Origin: Dastarcus helophoroides
Taxonomy: Eukaryota; Arthropoda; Insecta; Coleoptera; Bothrideridae
Length of the DNA: 64,000 nucleotides
Reading direction: 5' to 3'
Assembly (NCBI GenBank): GCA_028583605.1
Contig: CM053329.1
Location: 19,416,455-19,480,454 of the forward strand
Shown: positions 24,331-33,069 of the stretch, piece by piece
Layout: each line of letters starts with the position of its first letter
Position numbering within the stretch: the stretch's first letter is position 1
Notes under the pieces: generated by a model
The model's input: only the letters and a program-made list of their open reading frames with translations
What the model was told of the DNA's origin: nothing
Database searches by the model: none
Program-made: the position numbers and the translations under genes

Positions 24331-24560
24331 TGAAAAAAAAATGCTTTATCTTCTTTTAAAATGAAAGACATTATGACTGAGACAACATGTATAGAAGCAT
24401 GATGTCAGTTTGTGGTTTCTGCTCCCTTCTATTTTCATTCTTTTTCATCCCATTTTCCCAAAATAAAAATGCCTTGTACCAAATTTAAAACAAAATGCCT
24501 AATCCTCGTCATCGTTGTAATAAATTTAAAACAAATTGTTTACCCCTCGTCCTATTAGAA
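24331..24560. other. Transition from A-rich repeat to island 3
   Basis: AT-rich sequence with 'aaatttaaaacaaa' twice (24,480 and 24,525) next to 'cctcgtc', a weak local duplication of about 45 bp. Nothing else is recognised. Confidence 0.5.
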
Positions 24561-25060
24561 GTGACAGCTTTGTAAAAGCCACAAACAAAGAGAAAGTTCC
24601 CCAACACTTCATTAAAGTATCAAACGGTTGCGGTATAGAAAGACTTAAAAATCGCCCGTGAAATAAAAGTGTTCACGGCGAAATTATGTTTATGGTAACA
24701 TTTATGTTAAGGGCGCACTTGTTGTGCTGTGGGAGTAGTCGCGTCCTTCTTCCTCTTCCACGATCGATCCGTCCAACCCTCTTTCTCTCTTTCGCCGGAT
24801 CGAGTTTAGTACTTCATAAAGTAGAAGAGCACGCGAGCTTTCCGAGGTTGAAATCTTAGGTTACTTGAGAGGGCCGTTATGGTTCCGTAAAGACAAGTGA
24901 TTTGATTTTATGGTGTTTCGGTTAAATATCGCTCTATCCGGCGGAGTCCTCGCTTTACCGGCCCGGATTCGGGCGACGAAAGCTAGATAATTGTCGCACT
25001 ATTATTCACCCCCACCCCCCGGATTTATTACATATGTCTTGATTGAATCACCGATAACAA
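24560..25060. promoter_or_regulatory. Candidate enhancer island 3 with five C(A/G)TAAA sites
   Basis: A GC-richer, non-repetitive island between two repeat blocks. The sites are TTTATGG (24,689-24,695), TTTATGT (24,701-24,707), CATAAA (24,815-24,820), CGTAAA (24,886-24,891) and TTTATGG (24,907-24,913), on both strands within 225 bp. A CT-rich run at 24,745-24,792 and 'cgatcgatccg' are also present. The function is inferred from motif clustering; no coding sequence is seen. Confidence 0.4.
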
Positions 25061-25358
25061 AGGGAAGGATCAACAAGGAAATGCATCAAAAATTTTAATT
25101 TTTTCCTAAATTAAAAAATTAATTTAATTCATGAACAATCGTTCATGAATTGAAAAAAAAAAGAAGAAATATTTAAAAAATTTCAAATTTGCCTTTAAGA
25201 CAAACTATTTCTTTCAAATCTAAGAAAAATAAGAAAATTAATAAACTTTAAAGAATAGTTAAATGTAATTTTTTTAAACATAAATTTATTTCTTTCAAAA
25301 TTAAACAATTCTTTAATAGGAATATTTTAAAAACCCAAAGTTTTAGTTCTTTCAAGAT
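25061..25358. other. AT-rich spacer
   Basis: A/T-rich low-complexity sequence including a small palindrome 'ttcatgaacaatcgttcatgaa' at about 25,129-25,150 (10-bp arms). No gene is seen. Confidence 0.6.
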
Positions 25359-25850
25359 ATAATATAATACAGTACAGTACAGTACAGTACAGTATAGTAT
25401 AGTACACTACACTGCAGTACAGTACAGCACAGCACACACAGCGCAGCACAGTACAGTTCAGTTCAGTACAGTACAGTACAGTACAGTACATACAGTACAG
25501 TACAGTACAGTACAGTACAGTACAGTACAGCACAGTACAGTACAGTACAGTACAGTACAGTACAGTACAGCACAGCACAGCACGGTACAATACAGCACAG
25601 TACAGTACAGTACAGTACAGTATAGTACAGCACAGTACAGTACAGTACAGAATAGGACAGGACAGTACAGTATAGTATAGTACAGTACAGTACAGTACAG
25701 TACAGGACAGTATAGTACAGTACAGTACAGGACAGTACAGTATACTATAATCCAATCCAATACAATACAATACAATACAATACAATACAATACAATACAA
25801 TACAATACAATACAATACAATACAATATAATGTAATATAATATAATATTA
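25359..25850. repeat. Pentanucleotide array (TACAG)n changing to (TACAA)n and (TATAA)n
   Basis: From about 25,359 to 25,745 the sequence is nearly pure TACAG, with scattered TATAG, CACAG and GACAG variants. At about 25,745-25,756 it switches to pure TACAA (to about 25,826) and then to TATAA. A 5-bp unit has no stop in any minus-strand frame, which explains overlapping 162- and 120-aa 'proteins' made of LYCTV-like pentads. It is not the insect telomere repeat TTAGG. Confidence 0.97.
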
Positions 25851-26740
25851 AATTATATTATATGATATTTGAAATTATATTTTAAATTTAAAATTAAATT
25901 CGAAATTTCGAGCAAAAGATCTTTTGGAAAAAGAATTTTCTTAATAAAACTATTTCTCATAATTTTGCGTTTAACCTCAAAATGTTGGTTTTAATTCGAG
26001 AGAAAATTAACAATCTCAAGTTTTCTTATATTCTATAATCGTATAACTAAACGAAAATTTAGAGAAAACTTTTTTTTATTTTGAAATTGTTTTCCCAATT
26101 TAATATGTAAGTTTAAATTTTAAATTCAAAATTTTAGATTTATTTTTTTTTAGATATTTCTCAATTTCGCTTCAAAATTTGAAGCAACATTTTTGTAAAA
26201 AATCTCGAAGTTTTTTTGACTTTTATCCCATCATATTATAGGAAATTTAATTTAGAATCTGAACATTTGAAATGAATTCAAAACATTTCCAAAATAACTT
26301 CATTTCTCATAAATTTTAAGTTTTTCTTATTAAAGCCGAAAATGTCACCCTTTTAATCAATTATTAATGTTGAACTGAAACTTAAACATTCGAATTCAAT
26401 TTCAAAATTAAATTTGGTTTTTTGGAATTTCGGCACGAAGTTTCATATTTAAGCTCGAGAAAAAGTAATTTTAATGTTTAATTTGAAATTTGGAACAAGA
26501 TATTTTGAAAAATGAATCAATATGTGCAAAAATTTTTAAATTTACAAAAAATGCAAGAATGAGTCTTTGAATAATTTTAGGAATTTTGCTGTCCCACTTT
26601 TTTAATTTTTTAATTTTTGAATCTTAAAATTTGGGCTGCAAACTCGATGAGAATAAAACTAATTTTACATTTTTAACGTTTATAGTCAACTTTGAATGCA
26701 TTTTGAATGCACACTTGTTTTACATATAAAATTTGATGCA
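25851..26740. other. AT-rich low-complexity stretch
   Basis: A/T-rich with scattered 'aaatttcgag' and 'tcaaaatttgaag' resembling blocks B and D at low density. No gene, RNA or clear periodicity is seen. Confidence 0.6.
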
Positions 26741-26744
26741 GATT

Positions 26745-26850
26745 TTAACCCCCTTAGAGGCTGAATTGAGAAACATGTTTTATTGACGGATGCCTACGTC
26801 GTATAAGGAACCTATATGCGAAATTTTTGAGATTTTACTTTAGATTGTAA
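26745..26850 (+). mobile_element. Fragment of a dispersed insect repeat ('CCCCTTAG' family)
   Basis: The string 'acccccttagaggctgaatt', followed by 'ggatgcctacgtcg' and 'ggaacctatatgcgaaat', matches from memory the layout of a widespread insect interspersed repeat that has CCCCTTAGGGG, a GAATTTT segment and 'GGATGCCTACGTC' in that order. Related CCCCTTTAGGGG cores lie at 57,998 and 58,492. The element class is not settled. A library search would decide it. Confidence 0.45.
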
Positions 26851-26932
26851 ATTCTATGGCGAGTGAGTGATGTTACCCTTTTATATTATACGTAGATTTG
26901 CTACAATCAGACTTTCAAACAAAGAGATACAA

Positions 26933-27200
26933 AAATTGAAAAGAGAACTTGTCCCCTGAAACCAAGAAAGATTAAAAAACACAACAAAGGTTGCTCTAGC
27001 GCGCTTCGGCAGCTAAGCTGTCATCTTCAGAGAGTATTCCAGCTTCCAGTTTCTCTCTGAAGATGACAGCTTGGCTGTCGAAACGCGTTAGAGCAACTTT
27101 TGTTGTGTTTTTTAATCTTTTTTGGCTTCAGGGGACAAGTTCTGTATTTCAATTTTTGAAAATAACCAAGGACCAGTCCGTTCTATCAATAAAAAAAAAG
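26933..27200. mobile_element. Hammerhead-bearing retroelement, copy B (two inverted arms)
   Basis: A minus-orientation arm (26,933-27,035) faces a plus-orientation arm (27,053-27,200) across a short spacer. The 10-mer 'agagatacaa' lies directly outside on both sides (26,923-26,932 and 27,201-27,210), as a target-site duplication. The plus arm ends with 'gaccagtccgttctatcaat' and an A run. It has no ORF. The plus arm holds an intact ribozyme-like fold. The minus arm has a stem II mismatch and paired changes in stem III. It is probably a short non-autonomous relative of Penelope-like elements or animal retrozymes. Confidence 0.78.
27053..27093 (+). ncRNA. Hammerhead-type ribozyme candidate
   Basis: Manual fold: stem I CTCT (27,053-27,056) with AGAG (27,090-27,093); core CTGAAGA (27,057-27,063), matching CUGANGA; one extra T (27,064); stem II GACAGC/GCTGTC closed by TTG (27,065-27,079); core GAA (27,080-27,082); a minimal 2-bp stem III AC/GT around GC (27,083-27,088); cleavage expected after T 27,089 (GUU context). 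An extra residue between A9 and stem II is known from a natural hammerhead. Stem III is very short, as reported for Penelope-type ribozymes, which may need dimers. Activity is not shown. Confidence 0.6.
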
Positions 27201-27210
27201 AGAGATACAA

Positions 27211-27420
27211 CAAAAAAATACATTAATTAATGAATTTTCTCAGCACAAATTAGATTCTTAAAACTAAGGAACTTGGTTTTTTTTTTAATTCGGCAGTAAG
27301 CTATCTTTTTTATTAATGTATTGATAATGCAAACTCAACGATTGCTTTTAACAGAATAATTTTTTCTAAGTGTTTAAATACATACATTTTCCTTGGTAAC
27401 AACTTTTTTTTTTTTAATTT
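27211..27420. other. AT-rich spacer
   Basis: Poly-A and poly-T runs with no recognised feature. Confidence 0.5.
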
Positions 27421-28490
27421 AAATGCGGATCATAATGATTTGATGATTGTTAATTTACGATTTATATACAATGTATGATGATGGCATGTTGAGACGATAA
27501 TGTCGTGTAGATTGTTGGTCGCTTCCGCTTTTAAGCCTATTTCGCGCTATTCGCTTAAAATCGAGTGCAAGCTGTTATTGTATGTGTCCCGAATCGCGCT
27601 CGATTGCCTGTGAGAAAATTGATGTTGTGACACATGTGAGGTATCCGCAGAGCATGCAGATTTGACTTGGCGCCGTAAGCAGACATTGGCCGCGTAAGGC
27701 AGTCACATGTCCCTGTTACGTCACGGAATTTCGGCGTCGCGTGTCCGAGCGAGAAAGTCGGCCCATAAATCGGCGCGAAAGCGAGAGAGACGCACATAAA
27801 GCATGGTTAGCGGGGAGCGTCAACCATTATCCTGCGTCCCAATGTGCAGGCCATCCTCGTCCGGCATGCGGCTGAGTTATAACGACGAGCGAGAGCGTGC
27901 CAAGCTGTCGGTCCGCCCATAAAGTCATGTCGGGGCCCCCGCGTCCCTACCCCCGATCGGGCGGAGCGCGCCCGTAAAGCATTCTCCAACACTTAACTCA
28001 CATATAGCTATCGGACAGCACTGTCGTTCGCTAACCATCAAATGGTATCATAAAGCAGCACAGGTCTTGTCCCTGTTTTTCACGCGCGCGTCCGAATCGT
28101 AGCACATGTTCGACGAGCCGACACAACTGCAACTGCAACGATTTTAGTGACCGATGGACGCCGACTTCCGGAGATCTTCCGGTTCTTCTTAGGCCTCCGG
28201 ATCTGAAAGGTCAGTGCCAGTTTATTACTTCCCATTGTAGTGTACGAGAGGGTCCATTACTCTTATCGTTTGCGCCAACCCTTCGTTGGGACAACGATTA
28301 CGGTGGTGTGGTGTGGCGAGATGCCACCGAAGCCGAACGCCAAATGTAAACACAGCACTAACCTACAAATTTCCCCGCCGTCTTCGTCGTCTCGCCACGC
28401 GGGAGCATCGAAAATTCCAAAGATCTGTTTCTCTGAAAGTCCAATGTCAGTTCTGATCTATCAACTTACTATTCCTCTCTGATACAACAA
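27420..28490. promoter_or_regulatory. Candidate enhancer island 4 with five C(A/G)TAAA sites
   Basis: One of the most GC-rich non-repetitive parts of the window. The sites, all on the + strand, are CCATAAA (27,763-27,769), ACATAAA (27,794-27,800), CCATAAA (27,917-27,923), CCCGTAAA (27,971-27,978) and TCATAAA (28,048-28,054). Three share the extension C(A/G)TAAAGCA. Two CGTAAG variants (about 27,673 and 27,692) precede them, and 'gcgagagagacg' (27,781) is GAGA-like. The pattern suits a Caudal/Abd-B-responsive element or a Polycomb response element. ORFs of 61-80 aa on both strands have no domain. Confidence 0.42.
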
Positions 28491-28763
28491 GTTATGATCT
28501 ATGTTCGATCTAGCACCAAGTCCTGAAAATACCCATTGAAAATGTCACGTATCATCCAGAAAATTACGCACTGAAAGTGTCATTAATCCAATTTTACTAT
28601 GAAGAACAATTGCAGTCATTGGTTAACCTTGTCAAGATCCATTACTTTGAGATGTTTGAGTGGTGGTCCCTCAATTGTGCCATTATCGTAACAACTAAAA
28701 AGTTTATTTTAATTACTAATAATGAAGTCAACAATTAAAATAGATCTTCTCGTTAGGTTGGGT

Positions 28764-29015
28764 CGTAAAATTAACTGAGATGCTCTTCTTATTCATTTAA
28801 AATTATACTAGACAATCCTATCAAACATCGCTTCGTTACTTTTCAGTATCAGTTCACAAAATTAACTCAGTTGCTCTTCCCATTCATCTCAAATTATACT
28901 AGACAATCCTATCAAACATATCTTCGTTAGTTGTCAGTGTCAGTTCACAAAATTAACTCAGCTACTCTTCTTATTCATTTACAATTCTACTAGACAATCC
29001 TACCAAACTTCCTCT
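28764..29015 (+). repeat. Three tandem copies of a 91-bp unit
   Basis: The landmarks 'aaaattaactcagttgctct', 'attcatttaaaattatacta' and 'gacaatcctatcaaacat' recur at about 28,811, 28,902 and 28,993. The third copy is more diverged at its end. Confidence 0.88.
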
Positions 29016-29690
29016 CATTTGAAGTCCTCTAGTTGTCCAAGGATCAGCTTTTTGGACAAGCAAAACAACTTGATGACGATTACATGTTGTTGCAGCAAAC
29101 GTAGGTTAACTTACCGTAGAGACCACGATATTTTTGAAAGATGCTTCGTGTTTCCAGTTTTCAGAGTCTTGAAGAAACTCAAACTGCCTAGTAAAGCTCT
29201 TGAAGATAAGTTCACGTTTTTCAATTTTTTGAAATTCAGAAGGTCACCTTAATGTTTTGAAGATAGATCATATTGTTTCGAAATGTCCCAGAACATTAAC
29301 AAATGCAGTCTTCATCTTTTTGAAGCCTCATCAAACCAATGAAAGCTCAAATTAAGTTTTTTGAAGATAGCTGACATTCACAATATTTTGGAATTTAGAT
29401 ATCCTCTGCATCTTCTTTGCGTTGTTGTATTCATATTATCATTGTTTATTGTTTTCTTCACCAGATGCTTCTTCCACAAATCTAGATTTAGTTATCTTCT
29501 GTTAACAAGCAAGACTCTTATAGATTGTTTTAAGTATTTTTCAGTGTTGAGTCACAAACAGCGATTGACAAATTAAGATTCAAGGCAATCGCTGCTTAGG
29601 GCAACCTATAAAAGATTACCAATCGTTAAACGAAGGTAACTTGAATCTAGATTCGTAGACTGATCCTCTACTGAAGAAAAAGCCAATAAA
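29016..29690. other. Mostly non-repetitive AT-rich stretch
   Basis: Contains loosely repeated 'ttttgaagatag' and 'cttgaaga' phrases that hint at old repeats, plus 71- and 77-aa frames with no domain. No gene can be supported. Confidence 0.5.
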
Positions 29691-29979
29691 CAATAAATGA
29701 CATTTTGGAATTTCATGCAAATACCCCAAAATGCCAGTAAAGCCCCTGGTCACTTAAAAGTCCCTCAAAATCAATAGGAATTGACCCAGTAGAGTTGAAC
29801 ATAAATCGTATTTCCATTTTCCAAGGACTTGAAAGATTTGATTTCTTAATATAGGCGTCCTATAGAAGTCTTCTTGGGTATCACCTTTAAAACCAGGGAT
29901 TTAATAGTAAAATTCTTGAGGTCATCTTTTAGACAACAACGACTTCCGAAAGTTTCTAACAAATTTCTATGAGGCAATT
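29691..29979. repeat. Degenerate lead-in to block E
   Basis: Diverged phrases such as 'gtccctcaaaatcaatag' and 'cttgaggtcatctttt' precede the clean 523-bp units. It is probably the decayed edge of the same array. Confidence 0.5.
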
Positions 29980-32600
29980 CCTGGTGTCATCATTTTAGTC
30001 TTGAGGAAACTTAAAAATCCCCAACCTTTAGGGTTTGAATTTTCATTAGCTTCTTTGACCAAGAAGAGCAAAAATTCCAAGTTAGTTTTTAGAAAACGGT
30101 TTCTGTTTCTAATTCAAAGTCTTTACGAAGACCACTGTTTTTAGAAAATGGTTTCTGATTCTAATTCAAAGTCTTCACGAAGGCCACAATATGAAAAGTT
30201 TATACAGAAGAATCGAGGATCCCATTCTTCATAAGATGTTCTAGTCAGGTTCCTAAGAATGGTCGATGCTTTTTTTGGAAATCTAGTGATAACCAGTCGA
30301 GAATTTTCCAAACACTTTTAAATTGTTTAATAAAATTCTTGAAATTAGTGTACTAATCTAGTTCGTTGGAAGCTTCATGAAACCTATAACAGTTCGTGGT
30401 TCCATTATTCTTTCACAATTCTGGTGAAGTATCTGGCCCACATAAACCACATGCGAATTTCTTGAAGCTGGTTCCTTCTTCCATTATTTCGGTATGTTGT
30501 GAATCCTGGTGTCATCATTTTAGTCTCGAGGAAACTTAAAAATCCCCAACTTTTAGGGTTTGAATTTTCATTAGCTTCTTTGACCAAGAAGAGCAAAAAT
30601 TCCAAGTTAGTTTTTAGAAAATGTTTTCTGTTTCTAATTCAAAGTCTTTACGAAGACCACTGTTTTTAGAAAATGGTTTCTCATTCTAATTCAAAGTCTT
30701 CACGAAGGCCACAATATGAAAAGTTTATGCAGAGGAATCGAGGATCCCATTCTTCATAAGATGTTCTAGTCAGAGAATGGTCGATGCTTTTTTTGGAAAT
30801 CTAGTGATAACCAGTCGAGAATTTTCCAAACACTTTAAAATTGTCTAATAAAATTATTGAAATTAGTGTACTAACCTACTTCGTTGGAAGCTTCATGAAA
30901 CCTATAACAGTTCGTGGTTCCATTATTCTTCCATAATTCTGGTGAAGTATCTGGCCCCCATAAACCACATGCGAATCTCTTGAAGCTGAATCCTTCTTTT
31001 ATTATTTCGGTATGTTGTGAATCCTGGTGTCATCATTTTAGTAACGAGGAAACTTAAAAATCCCTAACTTTTAGGGTTTGAATTTTCATTAGTTTCTTTG
31101 ACCAAGAAGAGCAAGAATTCCAAGTTAGTTTTTAGAAAATGGTTTCTGTTTCTAATTCAAAGTATTTACGAAGGCCACCGTTTTTAGAAAATGGTTTCTG
31201 TTTCTAATTCAGTTTTTACGAAGGCCACAAGATGAAAAGTTTATGCAAAGGAATCGAGGATCCCATTCTTCTTAAGATGTTCTAGTCAGGTTCCTAAAAA
31301 TGGTCGATGCTCTTTTTGGAAATCTAGTGATAACCAGTCGAGAATTTTCCAAACACTTAAAACTTGTTTAATAAAATTCTTGAAATTAGTGTACTAATCT
31401 AGTTCGTTGGAAGCTTCATGAAACCTATAACAGTTCGTGGTTCCATTTTTCTTCCACAATTCTGGTGAAGTATCTGGCCCCCATAAACCACATGCGAATT
31501 TCTTGAAGCTGAATCCTTCTTTTATTATTTCGGTATGTTGTGAATCCTGGTGTCATCATTTTAGTAACGAGGAAACTTAAAAATCCCCAACTTTTAGGGT
31601 TGGAATTTTCATTAGCTTCTTTGACCGAGAAGAGCAAGAATTCCAAGTTAGTTTTTAGAAAATGGTTTCTGTTTCTAATTCAAAGTCTTTACGAAGACCA
31701 CCGTTTTTAGAAAATGGTTTCTAATTCTAATTCAAAGTCTTCACGAAGGCCACAATATGAAAAGTTTATGCAGAGGAATCGAGGATCCCATTCTTCATAA
31801 GATGTTCTAGTCAGGTTCCTAAAAATGGTCGATGCTTTTTTTGGAAATCTAGTAATAAGCAGTCGAGAATTTTCCAAACACTTTAAAATTGTCTAATAAA
31901 ATTCTTGAAATTAGTGTACTAATCTAGTTCGTTGGAAGCTTCATGAAACCTATAACAGTTCGTGGTTCCATTATTCTTCCACAATTCTGGTGAAGTATCT
32001 GGCCCCCATAAACCACATGCGAATTTCTTGAAACTGAATCCTTCTTTCATTATTTTGGTATGTTGTGAATCCCGGTGTCATCATTTTAGTAACGAGGAAA
32101 CTTAAAAATACCCAACTTTTAGGGTTTGAATTGCTATTAGCTTCTTTGACCGAGAAGAGCAAGAATTGCAAGTTAGTTTTTAGAAAATGGTTTCTGTTTC
32201 TAATTCAAAGTCTTTACGAAGGCCACTGTTTTTAGAAAATGATTTCTGTTTCTAATTCAAAGTCTTTACGAAGGCCACAAGATGAAAAGTTTATGCAGAG
32301 GAATCGAGGATCCCATTCTTCATAAGATGTTCTAGTCAGGTTCCTAAAAATAGTCGATGCTTTTTTTGGAAATCTAGTGATAACCAGTCGAGAATTTTCC
32401 AAACACTTTAAAATTGTCTAATAAAATTCTTGAAATTAGTCTACTAATCTACTTCGTTGGAAGCTTCATGAAACTTATAACAGTTCGTGGTTCCATTACT
32501 CTTCCACAATTCTGGTGAAGTATCTGGCCCCCATAAACCACATGCGAATTTCTTGAAGCTGGTTCCTTCTTCCATTACTTCGGTATGTTGTGAATCCTCA
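29980..32600 (-). repeat. Tandem-repeat block E, five units of about 523 bp
   Basis: Five closely similar units; the anchor 'gtgtcatcattttag' lies at 29,982, 30,510, 31,027, 31,549 and 32,075. Each has an internal duplication of 'ttttagaaaatggtttctg' with 'aattcaaagtctttacgaag', then 'ggaatcgaggatcccattc', 'gataaccagtcgagaatttt', 'cttcatgaaacctataacag' and 'ccataaaccacatgcgaatt'. A 66-73 aa minus-strand frame (beginning M-[EQ]-F-L-L-F) recurs in three units, but with indels and no domain, so it is a shadow of the satellite. Confidence 0.95.
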
Positions 32601-32925
32601 AAGAATTTCTTATAAACCTCTTAAACAAACTTTAATGTTACCTTAGACTTGTATATAATCAACTCATCGTAAAGGAAGTCCTTTCTAGAAACAATATCAT
32701 CTATACGTTATGCATCTGAACAACTCGCCATATAGAATATTGCCTCTAGAATGGCTGATCCTTTTTCTAGAGCGAATCTTCTATATGACTAGTTTATTGG
32801 GGATTCCTCAGGGCATATTCATGGTACCCAAAAAAATGAAACCACGAGAGATCTTTGAGGAATGCATTTGGAGGTCGTATTAGTTTCAGTGACGTATTCT
32901 TCATGAAATCTGGGTAAGAGAAACA
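32601..32925. other. Spacer between block E and retroelement copy C
   Basis: AT-rich sequence with no clear repeat or gene, including 'ctttttctagagcgaatctt' and 'accacgagagatctttgagg'. Confidence 0.5.
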
Positions 32926-33066
32926 ATTTCTCTCTGAAGATGACAGGTTGGCTGTCGAAACGCGTTAGAGCAATCTCTGTTGTGTTTTTTAATCTTTCTT
33001 GGTTTCAGGGGACAAGTTCTGTGTTTCAATTTTTGAAGATAACCAAGGACCAGTCCGTTTCATCAA
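32926..33066 (+). mobile_element. Hammerhead-bearing retroelement, copy C (single plus arm)
   Basis: One complete plus arm from 'ctctctgaagatgacagg' to 'gaccagtccgtttcatcaaa'. The ribozyme-like fold spans 32,930-32,970 with one stem II mismatch at the loop-closing pair. The downstream flank is block F repeat. Only a 6-nt candidate target duplication (aaatct) is seen, too short to be convincing. Without the left arm it looks like a 5'-truncated insertion. Confidence 0.75.
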
Positions 33067-33069
33067 ATC

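Noticed and set aside
25327..25820. Open frames of 162 and 120 aa on the minus strand
   Set aside because: They are the TACAG pentamer array read in frame. A 5-bp unit without stops gives long repeats of the same five residues in any frame. There is no start context or domain.
25359..25850. Possible interstitial telomere
   Set aside because: The unit is TACAG/CTGTA, not the insect telomere TTAGG. Likewise the 62,742-63,508 heptamer is TACTTAA, which matches no telomere repeat known to me.
30405..32171. Three similar 66-73 aa minus-strand ORFs starting M-[EQ]-F-L-L-F
   Set aside because: These are shadows of the 523-bp satellite. The other units have the frame broken, and no domain is recognisable.
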